Source of the DNA: Fibrobacter sp.
GTDB lineage: Bacteria > Fibrobacterota > Fibrobacteria > Fibrobacterales > Fibrobacteraceae
Length of the DNA: 64,000 nucleotides
NCBI GenBank assembly: GCA_017526585.1
Contig: JAFXRC010000037.1
Location: 85,353 to 149,352, forward strand
Direction of reading: 5' to 3'
The notes under the pieces are model-generated. The model worked only from the letters and a program-made list of their open reading frames with translations. It was not told the origin of the DNA and searched no databases. Position numbers and translations under genes: made by a program. This document shows positions 33,654 through 43,600 of this stretch, one piece after another; position 1 is the first letter of the stretch; each line of letters opens with the position of its first letter.

Positions 33654-34473
33654 CGAGCAGCTCCTTTACAATCCAGTCCGGTTCTTTTTCCATCACAAAA
33701 ACTTCTTCCAGAATCGAAAATTCCTGGAACGGTTCTACATCCATCTGGCGCATCACATCTAAATCGGACATGCGGACTTCCTTCACGGTCCCTACAGGAA
33801 TTCCCTTCGGGAAAATACCGCCAAGGCCAGAAGTCACGAGTGTATCACCCGCATGAATTCCCGCATGCGCCGGTACCAAGGCAGTCAATCGGCGATCTTC
33901 CATCGACTCAAGAAAGCCCACCACTCGCGTGCGACGATCCATTACAGACAACTTAAGATTCGGGTCAACGAGGAGTTGCACACGAGAATGGTTGAATGTC
34001 GCCTTCGAAACTTTTCCTACAAGTCCGTTCATCGAGAACACGGGCATATTCTCTTTCACGCCATGTTCCGTTCCACGGTTGATAACCATCGTCGTAAGAA
34101 AGCGCCCTGGGTTATGCCCCACAACGCGGGCCGTCACAATGGGATAATCCCACTTGTCATCAAACCGAACCAGCGTATGCAGTCGGGCAAGTTCCTGCAG
34201 ACCTTCGCGTGCATGGTAAGTTTCCTGACGCAGCCTAGCATTTTCTTCTTTAAGGTGCTCGTTTTCTTCGACAACCGCCTGATAGTGCCCCACCGCGGAC
34301 ACAACCCTCTGAGCCGGGAAATAAATTGTGGAAAGCGCCGTAGAAACGATACTTTCACGCACCGGTTCCGGCGACTGCCGCATCAAAAGTCCAAGTACCA
34401 AGAAAAAGACAAAGGCAACGATACCGTGCCTTTGAGTAAACAAGTCGACTATAAAGCGGATAGCCCTAAGCAT
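33646..34473 (-). CDS. mreC: Rod-shape-determining protein MreC
   Basis: Bitopic elongasome scaffold: one N-terminal membrane segment (about 17-35), a coiled coil (about 60-95: YQAVVEENEHLKEENARLRQ), and a double beta-barrel domain (about 110-265) with GFLTTMVINRGTEHGVKENM-like features. The seen motif is RFLTTMVINRGTEHGV, then GLVGKVSKATFNHSRVQLLVDP. It activates PBP2-RodA from the periplasm. 275 residues, usual size. Overlaps mreD by eight bases. Confidence 0.93.
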   Translation of the reverse strand: MLRAIRFIVDLFTQRHGIVAFVFFLVLGLLMRQSPEPVRESIVSTALSTIYFPAQRVVSAVGHYQAVVEENEHLKEENARLRQETYHAREGLQELARLHTLVRFDDKWDYPIVTARVVGHNPGRFLTTMVINRGTEHGVKENMPVFSMNGLVGKVSKATFNHSRVQLLVDPNLKLSVMDRRTRVVGFLESMEDRRLTALVPAHAGIHAGDTLVTSGLGGIFPKGIPVGTVKEVRMSDLDVMRQMDVEPFQEFSILEEVFVMEKEPDWIVKELLDE

Positions 34474-34490
34474 CGATTTGCAGTAAACGA

Positions 34491-35513
34491 CTAGTTAGAA
34501 GATGCGATAAGAACCGGACGGAACTTGTCCAAATCTTCGAGAATACGGGCGGCACCCTTGCAGACGCAAATCAGGGCTTCGTCAATCACGTTCACGGAAA
34601 GTCCCGTTTCCTTGCGGATGCGTTCATCAAAGCCACGCAGCTGAGAACCGCCACCCGTCATGATGATGCCCTTGTCGTAAATATCAGCAGAAAGTTCCGG
34701 CGGAGTAATGCTCAAAGCCTGCTTCACCGCTTCGATAATGGCGGTCACAGGTTCGTTCAAGGCTTCACGGATTTCGGCACTGTTGATGGTCGTGGTGCGC
34801 GGCATTCCAGCAAGGAAGTCATGACCCTTCACGTCCATCGTAAGTTCTTCTTCCAGCGGGCTTGCAGAACCAATCTGGATCTTGATCTGTTCAGCGGTGC
34901 TTTCGCCCACGCAAAGGTTATACATCGTGCGCAGGTAACGGACAATGGCTTCGTCCATTTCGTCACCACCCACACGCACAGAAGCGTTACAGACGGTACC
35001 ATTCAAGGCAATCACGGCGATATCGGAAGTACCACCACCAATATCCACGATCATGTTGCCGACAGGATCTTCCACAGGAATGCCCATGCCAATGGCTGCA
35101 GCCATCGGTTCATGCACCAGGTGGACTTCCTTTGCACCAGCCTGCTTGGCGGCATCGATCACGGCACGCTTTTCCACTTCGGTAATGCCGCTAGGAACGC
35201 CGACCACCACACGAGGTTTCACCATCCACAGTGGGTACTTCTGAACGCGCTTGATGAAAGTCTGCAAAAGGTTCTCGACCAGTTCAAAATCGGCGATCAC
35301 GCCATCGCGCATCGGACGCACTGCACGGCTTTCGCCGGGAGTCCTACCGAGCATCTTCTTTGCCTCGAAACCGATGGCAGAGACACGGTTATTCTTGCTG
35401 TCCACCGCAATAACCGTGGGTTCATTGATGACTATTCCCTGACCAGCAACATGGACCAAAGTGTTTGCTGTACCAAGATCGATACCGATATCGCAAGAAA
35501 AGAGGCCGAACAA
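34491..35513 (-). CDS. mreB: Rod-shape-determining actin homologue MreB
   Basis: Cytoplasmic actin-like ATPase that forms filaments guiding lateral wall synthesis. 340 residues. Phosphate loops and family motifs are complete: DIGIDLGTANTLVHV, NEPTVIAVD, VGVPSGITEVEKRAV, VHEPMAAAIGMGIPV, VDIGGGTSDIAVIAL and IIMTGGGSQLRG. The start codon is TTG at 35513, with AGGA seven bases upstream; no earlier or nearby ATG fits the family N-terminus. First gene of mreB-mreC-mreD-mrdA-rodA. A TATATTTT stretch on the minus strand about 40 bases upstream is a possible -10. Confidence 0.96.
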   Translation of the reverse strand: MFGLFSCDIGIDLGTANTLVHVAGQGIVINEPTVIAVDSKNNRVSAIGFEAKKMLGRTPGESRAVRPMRDGVIADFELVENLLQTFIKRVQKYPLWMVKPRVVVGVPSGITEVEKRAVIDAAKQAGAKEVHLVHEPMAAAIGMGIPVEDPVGNMIVDIGGGTSDIAVIALNGTVCNASVRVGGDEMDEAIVRYLRTMYNLCVGESTAEQIKIQIGSASPLEEELTMDVKGHDFLAGMPRTTTINSAEIREALNEPVTAIIEAVKQALSITPPELSADIYDKGIIMTGGGSQLRGFDERIRKETGLSVNVIDEALICVCKGAARILEDLDKFRPVLIASSN

Positions 35514-35565
35514 AATCCAATCCTTTTTTAAGTTTTAAACTTACGAGAAAAATATAGTATTTCCG

Positions 35566-35934
35566 TCATTCCTTCAACGAGTCCGCACCAAACTTCCACT
35601 CTTTCTTGTAGCGGTCCCATCCGCGGGTGTTCACATCGTAGCGGTACTTGCGTTTCTCGTGCATGGCGATATCCTTGTAGATAAAGAAATCGACTTCAGC
35701 GTAAGCCGCATAGATACGAGCCTCCGCACCTTCGAACAAACGAAAGTCCTTCACGCGGTAATAGGGAGTATCCAAAAGCACACTCTTATCCTTTGAAGAA
35801 CGAATCGTCTCGGCAACCATGAACTTCAGGTCTTCCTGCAAGTAGGGAGTTAATTTGTTCTCAATCCGTTCCGTCGGTTCGGAACAGCCAACAATCAAAG
35901 CGGCAACAGCCAACAAGACATAAAAAAACTTCAT
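35566..35934 (-). CDS. Small lipoprotein, unknown function
   Basis: 122 residues. Lipobox ALIVGC, Cys17 followed by Ser, so transport to the outer membrane is possible. The mature part is beta-rich with many aromatics (YYRVKDFRLF, AEVDFFIYKDIAMH), similar in style to small SH3 or NTF2-type lipoproteins, but I do not recognise a family. Located between the outer-membrane barrel gene and mreB, all on one strand. Confidence 0.7.
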   Translation of the reverse strand: MKFFYVLLAVAALIVGCSEPTERIENKLTPYLQEDLKFMVAETIRSSKDKSVLLDTPYYRVKDFRLFEGAEARIYAAYAEVDFFIYKDIAMHEKRKYRYDVNTRGWDRYKKEWKFGADSLKE

Positions 35935-35950
35935 GGCTACAAAGTAGAAA

Positions 35951-35971
35951 ACGCCCCCTTCAGAGGGGCGT
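35951..35971 (-). terminator. Terminator after the barrel gene
   Basis: Stem ACGCCCC/GGGGCGT with a seven-base loop and a T-rich tail on the minus strand, 34 bases after the stop at 36005 and 17 bases before the next ATG. Confidence 0.75.
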
Positions 35972-36004
35972 CTTCGTATTCAAGTCCGAGCTATTCCTAA
36001 TGGA

Positions 36005-37312
36005 TTAGAACGAGTAGGTTGCATCAATACGAGAGAAGATGCGACCTTCACCCTGGAACGGGTTACGGAAGAGCAGATCTTCAGCAACGGTCACGTCGAT
36101 CTTCAGGCGTTCTTCGATGTTCACGCCGAAGCCAAAACCGACATGGTCGTCAGCAGTGCCGTCAGCCAGCGGATTGGTAGAGAAGAACGTACCGTCGTCC
36201 TTGCAGATGCCGTAGCGGTCTGCAGTGTATTCGTTCTTGGAGTTCACGTCGCAATCGGTGTAGAGAATGGACTTCTGACCACCAACGCGGATCACGAACC
36301 AATCCCACCAGATGTTACGTTCGATACCGAAGCTGATCTTGCCACCGATATCGGAACGCTTGTCCCAATGCGGATCGTCTTCGTTGCGAGAGTCATAAAC
36401 CCAAGCACCGCCATACACGTTCTTGTCATAGACCCAGTCATGAGCCTTCTTCTGATTCCAGATGAAGTCGAGGCCCAACCAGAAGAAACCGCGGTCCATG
36501 GCAACATTGATACCCATGCCAGCCTGAGCAAGCTTGTCTTCGATACCAGGAGCCTGAGCGAGCTTCATAGAAGCTGCAGGAACCAATTCGCCATCGAGAG
36601 CTTCGAGAGTAAAGAAGGCGCGAGCCTTGGCGAGAATCGTGAAGTTACCGTCGTCAAAGAAGTCGTGACGGTCCGGACCGTACTGGATACGGGCAAGGCC
36701 ACCAGACAATTCGTAAGAGGTACCGCTACCCGTCTGGAAATTCAAACCACCGTCAGCCTGAATGATCGAAGCATAGGCGTCATCGTTGGTCTGGTAGGTG
36801 CCGCTTTCATCGAGATCACCACCATCCTGGTGAGCGATGTAGATGTGCAAGCCCCATGCGTCACCGCTAGAGAAGGTGCCGCCCAAGAAGCCATCAAAAT
36901 TCGTTACGGTTTCAGGAACAACATTATAGGTATTGCGGCCCGTCTGCACATAGTCCGGCAGATACATGGCGAGATCCTGGTTGATGCGACCAAAGAGACC
37001 ACCGATCGTGAACTTCGGGTCGGGGTTGTTGTCATCGCCAAAAGAAACGGAGAAAATGCCACCAAACGTCGGGTGCTTGGGATCCTGGTTGCCACCAGCA
37101 GCCAGGTTGTTGTCGGTATAGGCACCGAAGCCACCGATCAAGTAGTTGGAATAAAGGTTGGCATTGGCCGGGTTGTCAAAAATGCTCACATCGTCCATGA
37201 TGTAGGTAGTGTTCTTACCCATAGATTCCACGCGAGCAAAGGTTGCAAAAGCGGAACCCACGCCAAGAATACCAAATGCGGCACCAACCGCGGCAGCAGT
37301 TCTTAAGTTCAT
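36005..37312 (-). CDS. Outer-membrane beta-barrel protein
   Basis: 435 residues. Signal peptide cut near SAFA-TFARVESM. The mature protein has alternating hydrophobic strands separated by Asp/Gly/Asn-rich turns and ends in Phe (RIDATYSF), typical of a BAM-inserted barrel of about 14-16 strands. I do not recognise a family; the beginning (NTTYIMDDVSIFDNPANANLY) resembles PorV/FadL-like N-termini. Strong ribosome-binding site AAGAGGAG. It has its own terminator and an upstream TAACTTTA box, so it is probably transcribed separately from the Exb operon, and it lacks TTA/CTA/TCA codons over nearly the whole length, suggesting high expression. Confidence 0.78.
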   Translation of the reverse strand: MNLRTAAAVGAAFGILGVGSAFATFARVESMGKNTTYIMDDVSIFDNPANANLYSNYLIGGFGAYTDNNLAAGGNQDPKHPTFGGIFSVSFGDDNNPDPKFTIGGLFGRINQDLAMYLPDYVQTGRNTYNVVPETVTNFDGFLGGTFSSGDAWGLHIYIAHQDGGDLDESGTYQTNDDAYASIIQADGGLNFQTGSGTSYELSGGLARIQYGPDRHDFFDDGNFTILAKARAFFTLEALDGELVPAASMKLAQAPGIEDKLAQAGMGINVAMDRGFFWLGLDFIWNQKKAHDWVYDKNVYGGAWVYDSRNEDDPHWDKRSDIGGKISFGIERNIWWDWFVIRVGGQKSILYTDCDVNSKNEYTADRYGICKDDGTFFSTNPLADGTADDHVGFGFGVNIEERLKIDVTVAEDLLFRNPFQGEGRIFSRIDATYSF

Positions 37313-37434
37313 TAGAAAACTCCTCTTGAAATTTCTGCTATAAAGTTAGCTTTATTAAATCAATTTCGCAACAAAATTTTAAACAAAATCATCTTTTTTA
37401 CATACAAAAAAGGCTTTCATTGTTCAGAACAAGA

Positions 37435-37467
37435 AAAAAGGCCGGACTTAATAGTCCGGTCCTTTTT
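37435..37467 (-). terminator. Terminator of the exb operon
   Basis: Strong stem AGGCCGGACT/AGTCCGG-CCT with one bulge, TAAT-type loop and flanking A/T runs, 20 bases after the stop at 37487. Confidence 0.85.
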
Positions 37468-37486
37468 CAAGTTTTCCGAAATCGAA

Positions 37487-38431
37487 TTATTCGGAGAAGG
37501 TGAACGGGATCGTAACAGTGGTGTTACCAGACTTCACCTTGCTGAACTTCCAGCGGCTCACAGCGGTCTTGACTTCGCCGTCAAATTCGCCGTAACCGGT
37601 CGTAGAAGAAGCAATGGAGATGCTGATGATTTCACCACCCGGAGCGATCGTGAACTTCAAGGTAACCTTACCCTGGAATCCCGGTTTCTTCTTCAGGAAC
37701 TTGTTGTAGATGTGGCGGAGCCCCGGCGTACGCTGACGCACAACCTTCATGATGTCTGCAGCGGAACGAGATCCACCACCGGCACCCATGTCGATATCGC
37801 GTTCAGACGGGGTCTTGATAGAACCCTTGGCCTTGGTAGCGATACCACCGCCACCACCACCGAGAAGACCAGCGAGACCGTCACCGATACCACCGGAACC
37901 ACCTTCGGCGTAACCTTCGTTAAAGCCACCGTCAGCCTTACCGCGACGGCCACCGAGAACGGTCTTACCCGTCGTCTGGAGACCAGCCACGTCCTTCAGC
38001 ACCTTGTCGATATCCTTGGAGAACTTCTGGTTCTTCATGAGGTCGTAGGCACCGGCAGAGGCATTCTTGGTCTGAGCAGTCAGGAGCTTAAGCACGCCAC
38101 GAGTCTGGGGAGCGTTGGGCTGACCCTTACCACGCGGCTTACCACCACCACCAGCCTTCTTACGAGGCTTCTTGGGTTCTTCCTTCTTCTTCTCTTCCTT
38201 CTTCTCTTCCTTCTTTTCATCGATGGTCATAGAAGCAGTAAGATCAGCAGCTGCGGAGTCATCGAACACGACTTCGTCCACAACCTGTTCGTACATGGAA
38301 GCCCAAAGGCAGATAGCCAAAGCGACGACTAAAGAGATACCGGCGATAGCACCCATCTTCTTGTCGGATTCCGGCATCAGGGACGCTACTAACGGATCTA
38401 CAGCAGGAGCATTCTTTTTAGTCTTAGCCAT
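37487..38431 (-). CDS. TonB-like energy transducer with AgmX/PglI-type C-terminal domain
   Basis: 314 residues. One membrane segment at about 26-47, then a Lys/Glu-rich arm (71-92), Gly-rich stretches (93-105, 160-205), and a C-terminal domain at about 220-314: RQRTPGLRHIYNKFLKKKPG, GKVTLKFTIAPGGEIISISI, WKFSKVKSGNTTVTIPF. This matches the TonB-like AgmX/PglI tail known from Myxococcus gliding proteins. Expected role: transmit motion from the ExbB/ExbD motor across the periplasm. Last gene of ExbB-ExbD-ExbD-TonB, four bases from the preceding stop. Unlike most TonB proteins it has Gly-rich rather than Pro-rich periplasmic spacers. Confidence 0.82.
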   Translation of the reverse strand: MAKTKKNAPAVDPLVASLMPESDKKMGAIAGISLVVALAICLWASMYEQVVDEVVFDDSAAADLTASMTIDEKKEEKKEEKKKEEPKKPRKKAGGGGKPRGKGQPNAPQTRGVLKLLTAQTKNASAGAYDLMKNQKFSKDIDKVLKDVAGLQTTGKTVLGGRRGKADGGFNEGYAEGGSGGIGDGLAGLLGGGGGGIATKAKGSIKTPSERDIDMGAGGGSRSAADIMKVVRQRTPGLRHIYNKFLKKKPGFQGKVTLKFTIAPGGEIISISIASSTTGYGEFDGEVKTAVSRWKFSKVKSGNTTVTIPFTFSE

Positions 38432-38434
38432 AGT

Positions 38435-38929
38435 TTATTCCTCCCCGCCGTTCTTCTGCATCACGGCGAATGCAATGTGCGTATAGCCAGAGAAGCCGCA
38501 GGTGGCCATGACCTTGTACATTGCATCGTAAGGGATGTTCTTGTCGATCTGCACAATGATGTTACCGGCTTCGTCAGCAGGGAGACCAGCCTTAAGGGCA
38601 TGTTCCTGTTCCGTTGCACGGCGTTCCTTCAGAACGGAGTCGACCTTGGTCACAAGAAGATCTTCTTGCTTCAAGACGTCTTCGGTAGGAACGATCTTGG
38701 CATTATCGACCACAACATAGTTGTTATCAACCACAACCGTCAAAGCCACTTCCTTCGGCTGCACCTTGGAGGTAGACACCGGAAGAATAAGGTTTTCGGC
38801 CTGGGTCAAAAGCTGACCTTCAGCGTCCAAGTTCTTGATCATGAACACCAGAATGATGGTCATCATGTCCATCATGGACGTGAGGGAGAAAGGGACGTCT
38901 TCGCTAAATTTACGAGTCTTTCTAGCCAT
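38435..38929 (-). CDS. ExbD/TolR family motor protein (Asp-containing)
   Basis: Inner-membrane stator subunit of a proton-driven ExbB/ExbD-type motor. 164 residues. Single membrane segment at about 17-34 with the critical Asp21 in SLTSMMDMMTIILVF, and a periplasmic domain at about 45-160. This is the proton-binding ExbD of the pair; the adjacent paralogue at 38932 lacks this Asp. It starts three bases after the stop of the paralogue. Confidence 0.9.
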   Translation of the reverse strand: MARKTRKFSEDVPFSLTSMMDMMTIILVFMIKNLDAEGQLLTQAENLILPVSTSKVQPKEVALTVVVDNNYVVVDNAKIVPTEDVLKQEDLLVTKVDSVLKERRATEQEHALKAGLPADEAGNIIVQIDKNIPYDAMYKVMATCGFSGYTHIAFAVMQKNGGEE

Positions 38930-38931
38930 GA

Positions 38932-39819
38932 TTAACCTCCCAGCTTAGCAAGGTTGATCTTGCTGAAACCGGCTTCTTTAGCACGGTCCATAAGTTGAAT
39001 GATCTTATCGAACTGGGTGTCGTCGTTAGCAACGATGATGATGTTATCGACGTCTTCGAGGTCAATGAACTGCGTATGGATCTGAATCAGGTCTTTAGCG
39101 ATCAAATCGTAAGCAGACAGCGGGTAGATGATGTTCTTTGCAGCCACATCCGGTTTCAGCGTACGAGCCGAGTTCGGGGTGAGGGTCGCAAGCACAGCGC
39201 CTGCGCTCGGCTTCTTGAGCATCGGCGGCGGGGTCAGACCCATAGCGCCTTCGCCAGGAGCAGCGAGGAAGGCGTTGTTGCCATCTACGTAGGCACTATC
39301 CGGCACATTTTCGGACTGAGAAGAATACACGGCCCAAATCACGCGGCCCGGATCTTCTTCGGATTCCTTGTTGATTGCCCAGAGTTCGATGGTTTCGATT
39401 TCATAAAGATACTTTTCTTTATCCATCTCAGAGCCATCCTTGCACTTGGGACCATGACCGCTTTCCACGGCCGACTTCACATCTTCCGGAGCATGCGTAA
39501 TGAGCTGCGCATCGGACTTGCAACGGAATGTCCACATTTCCTTGAAGTAGACATTCGGCTGGAAACCACCGCGGGCACCAATCACCAGATACTGGTCAGT
39601 GATAGCGAGCGAAAGGTTCAGAGCCTGCTGGTCCGGTTCCGGAGGCGTATCGTTGTCCATGTTCATCATGCTGCGTTCCGGCATGTTGATTTCAACGATA
39701 GCAAGCTTGGAGAAGGCGGTCATAGACAACAGCATAGGAATCAGGATTGTAAACAAACCCATTGCCGGCAACAGGTCCGGTTCTTCGGGTTTGGCTGGTT
39801 TCTTAAGTTCTCTTGCCAT
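38932..39819 (-). CDS. Long ExbD/TolR-like protein lacking the membrane Asp
   Basis: 295 residues, twice the usual ExbD length. Membrane segment about 17-38 in PDLLPAMGLFTILIPMLLSM: the position where ExbD/TolR normally has Asp (PLID) is Gly here. A periplasmic insert of about 120 residues with several cysteines (FRCKSDA, KCKDGSEMD) precedes a recognisable ExbD C-terminal part (DLIQIHTQF, DVDNIIIVANDDTQFD). Likely the partner of the adjacent Asp-containing ExbD in an asymmetric stator. Belongs to the exbB operon, preceded by exbB 39 bases away. Confidence 0.8.
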   Translation of the reverse strand: MARELKKPAKPEEPDLLPAMGLFTILIPMLLSMTAFSKLAIVEINMPERSMMNMDNDTPPEPDQQALNLSLAITDQYLVIGARGGFQPNVYFKEMWTFRCKSDAQLITHAPEDVKSAVESGHGPKCKDGSEMDKEKYLYEIETIELWAINKESEEDPGRVIWAVYSSQSENVPDSAYVDGNNAFLAAPGEGAMGLTPPPMLKKPSAGAVLATLTPNSARTLKPDVAAKNIIYPLSAYDLIAKDLIQIHTQFIDLEDVDNIIIVANDDTQFDKIIQLMDRAKEAGFSKINLAKLGG

Positions 39820-39858
39820 TGTTATATAACTCCGTTAAAATTATCTCTCTATCTTCGA

Positions 39859-40479
39859 TTAAGCGAGGGAGTTGATAATCTTCAGGCCCTTTTCTTCCAT
39901 TTCCTGGATAAGGCGTTCGGAGTTCATGTTGAGGAGGCCAACGATGACCAGAAGAGGCACAGCGGAGAGAAGGCCGAGGAGCGTGGTACCCATAGCGATA
40001 GCGATACCGTCGGAAAGGGCCTTGGCACGTTCAGCAGCCGGCTTGTTAGCCACGGCATCGAATGTGAAGATCAGACCGTAAATGGTGCCCATAAGTCCAA
40101 GCAACGTGGAGATGGAAGCCATAACTTGAATGATGCTGATATAACGAGTAAGACGAGGAGCTTCGGTCAGGAACACTGCATCACAAGCGGCAGACATGGT
40201 TTCGCGGCCACCGTTACGGGCAGCGACGATAGCAGCCATCACCTTGGCGATGGGGAGGTTGGAGCTGTTGGCAAAGCTCAGAGCGTCGTCATAACGCTGG
40301 GCAGAAATGTGAGTGCCGAACTTGGCCAAGAAATCCTTACGGCCCTTGGAGCTCTTCACCATGATGTAGATGATGCGTTCAATGGAGAAACCGAGGCCGA
40401 TCATGAACACGACCAAGATGATCCACATGAACTGGTAACCATCAGATTCAGGGCTGAAGGATTGAAGCATTTTAGACAT
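39859..40479 (-). CDS. MotA/TolQ/ExbB family proton channel protein
   Basis: Inner-membrane stator subunit forming the pentameric scaffold of a proton-driven motor with ExbD. 206 residues with three membrane segments at about 15-33, 110-135 and 155-180. Family signature: SISTLLGLMGTIYGLIFTFDA and GIAIAMGTTLLGLLSAVPLLV. Leads an operon with two ExbD genes and a TonB-like gene. RBS AAAGGAGT is strong. Family could equally be called TolQ; neighbours lack TolB and Pal, so it is not a classical Tol system. Confidence 0.92.
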   Translation of the reverse strand: MSKMLQSFSPESDGYQFMWIILVVFMIGLGFSIERIIYIMVKSSKGRKDFLAKFGTHISAQRYDDALSFANSSNLPIAKVMAAIVAARNGGRETMSAACDAVFLTEAPRLTRYISIIQVMASISTLLGLMGTIYGLIFTFDAVANKPAAERAKALSDGIAIAMGTTLLGLLSAVPLLVIVGLLNMNSERLIQEMEEKGLKIINSLA

Positions 40480-40666
40480 TAGAGTACTCCTTTATTGAGT
40501 GTTTTGGTTTAATTTTGAAATTCTTTGTTCATATTTAATCTTTTTTAGAGCAAAATTGGAGATTCAAATGCGTAAAATCTTGTTTACTGCACAAAAAACG
40601 CCATTTTTGCCCTAATAGAATAGGGGAACCCTATGAACAAGGTCCCCCGTAAAATTGTTTTTACCG

Positions 40667-43600
40667 CTACTTTTTCTTCTTCTTGCCCTTCTTCTTGGAC
40701 TTGGCAGGAGCCGGTGCCGGAGCTGCTTCCGGTTCAGCGGCAGCTTCCGGTTCGTCCATGGAAGAAGATGCGTCATCCATAGAGGAGGATGCAGCAGGAG
40801 CAGAACCAGCAGCCAACTGCTTCTTCAATTCAGCGAGTTCAGCCTTCAACTTTTCGTTTTCAGCCTTCGCGTCCTTGATAATGTCGCGGTAGGTGTTGAT
40901 CTGTTCTTCCGGAGTCATGACTTCAGACTTGGCGATCTGTTCCAAACGAGCCTTCGTCTTGAAGTAGGCCGGGTCAGAGAACAAGGTAGACGGGTCAAAC
41001 TTTTCGATCTTAGTGTTCAAGGTCTCGTTGTTTTCATCGAGGCTCTTGAGAAGTTCGAACAGCTTTTCGGTCCACTGGTTCTCGATGCCGTAGTGAGCGG
41101 CGGCCTTGATACCGGTTGCGCACTGCGGAATAGCCAGTTCCTTGGCACCGTTAGAACGGTTGGTCAATTCTTCACGGTAGGCTTCCAAGTCTTCGTGGAC
41201 GGCTTCCATAGCGTCTTCCTTGACCATGCCTTCGTATTCCACATATTCCTTCACGATAGAGGCGGAGTCCGGCAGCGGAGAGTTCGCGAATGCGTCAGCC
41301 ACTTCGACGAACACGGCGCAACCCTGGTAGTACATTTCGATGTAGCCTTCTTCAGCTTCGATCACATCCTGGTTGTAGAAGCCCTGGTCGCGAGCGAGGT
41401 CGATGTTCTTCTGGAAGATCGGACGTGCCTGTTCGTAGTAGCTCGGAAGCTGCTGCACGATACCGATACGTTCGGCGAAGATTTCTTCTTCCTTCTTGCC
41501 GTTCAGTTCCTGTTCACGGATCTTTGCAGCCATCGTCACGAAGAGCATACCCATCTTGTTGGTGGCCTTGAAGGTCCAGCGTTCAGATGCGTAGGTTGCA
41601 GACTTAGAGTACTGGCTCATAGCCTTCTGCAGGATATCGACCAACTGCTTGATGATCTTGGCCTTTTCCTTTTCCTTACCCTTCAGGACGATCGGGTCCA
41701 TCTTGTGGTATTCGTATTCACCGAGGTAGAAGGCAGCTTCAGCCGGAACACCCGGATCGGCGTTCTTGATCTGCAGACCGTACTTGTCGTAAGCTTCGAG
41801 AGTCTTGCGGTAGTCTTCAACGGCCTTTTCTTCTTCCTTAAGTTCCATGTAGGCACGGGCAGCACCGATGTAGGCAGCAATCAGCTTTTCCTTGTCTTCG
41901 TTGCCGTAGCCCTTGATGAAGTTGTGATATTCGGAAGCAGCGAGATCCCACTTCTTGGCGTTAGCGTAAGCCATCGGGATGGAGAACGCAGCGTCAAGTG
42001 CGTAGGAGCTCTTCGGGTAGTCGCGAACGAGGTCCTTGGAGCAGCGGATCGCTTCGTCGGTCATCTTGGCTTCGTCATAGCTCAAGCAGGCGCTATACAA
42101 GTAACCCGGAGTGCGTTCATCCTTCGGATAGCGCTTGTAGGCAAGTTCGTAGGTCAATGCAGCAGACTTCTTGTCGGCGATAGTATCGTAGACCTGGGCT
42201 GCAGAACCGATAGCCATGAATGCCATGGAATCCTGCGGGAAGTTGTTCGTGATGAACAAGTAGGTCTGGGCGGCTTCGCGGTATTCCTGTTCGAAGTACT
42301 TCTGATCGCTCTTCTTGAGGTTTGCGGCCTTCTTGTGAGCGTCACCAGCGCGGACGATACCCTTGATGGTGAGCGGAGACTTAGCATACTGCTTGGGGAG
42401 GATCATGAAGGTTTCGGCAGCCTTGGTGAACTGCTGGTCCTTTTCGTAGGCGGCACCGGCTTCGAACACGGCCTTGTCGGCAATGTCGATGAGCGGATAG
42501 CGCTTCACGAGAGCGAGGTAAGATTCAGCACCCTTCTGATACTGGCCCTGCTTAACGGACTGTTCAGCCATCTGGAAGAGCACGTAGGCGATAGCCTTTT
42601 CAATTTCCTTGGCCATGGAGTCGTTGCGAGTTTCCTTGACCTGGGTATACTGCTTGTAGAGCCATTCGAATTCCGTGAGGGATTCGTCATACTGACCAGA
42701 TTCCAGGAGGGACTGGGCAAGCATACGGCTGATGAGCAAAATGTACTGATGTTTCGGGAAGTCCTGCTTCAGCTTGCGGAGCACGCCCACAGCCACCTTG
42801 AACTGTTTTGCATCGTAGTGGACGATAGCGGCGTTATAGGCAAGTTCTGCAGCTTCCTTGTTCTGGCCATACTTGGCCATATACTTGTCCACCTGGGCGA
42901 AGTATGCCTTGGTTTCTTCGGACTTGTAAGCCTTGACAGCGTCGTCGCCATACTTTTTCTTCTTGGCGTTTTCACGAGACTGGTCCATCATGAGCACGGC
43001 GTTATAGGCAGCTTCTTCCTTCTTCAGGAGAGCTTCGGAGCCCATCGGACGACGACCATAACGGGTGGTGTCGGTATCGACAATCCAGTTGAACATCTTG
43101 GCAGCGTTAGCAAACTGGCCCATTTCCTGATACACGAGAGCGAGGTTGATGTGAACCTTGTATTCGTCCCAGGTCGGTTCCTTGGCATAACGCTTCAGGA
43201 ATGCTTCGTAAGCCTTGATGGCTTCGGCATACTGCTTCTTACCGGCTTCAAGGTCACCTTCCTTGGTGAGCTTAGCAGCACGGGCGTGGTGATACTGTGG
43301 AATGTCGAGCATAGCGCCACGGATAGCAGTTTCAGCATTCTTCACAGATTCAGGATACTTCTGGTTCTTCTTGTACCAAGAAGAGCTACGGTCATAACGC
43401 TTCACCACGACATAGCGGTGTTGCTGGGCTTCTTCGAACTTCTGCTGGATGATAAGGATTTCGATCATCGCAATATCAGCAAGCGGAGCGTCGATGTAGT
43501 CCGGGTTGATGGCCATCAAGCGCTTGAAGGACTGCACGGCTTCTTCGTTACGGTCGTGGTCCTTGTTCTTCATACCGATACGGTAGTACACGGAATCCTT

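Noticed and set aside
39859..40479. Classical Tol-Pal system
   Set aside because: TolB and Pal are absent, there are two unlike ExbD proteins, and the TonB-like gene is of the AgmX/PglI type.
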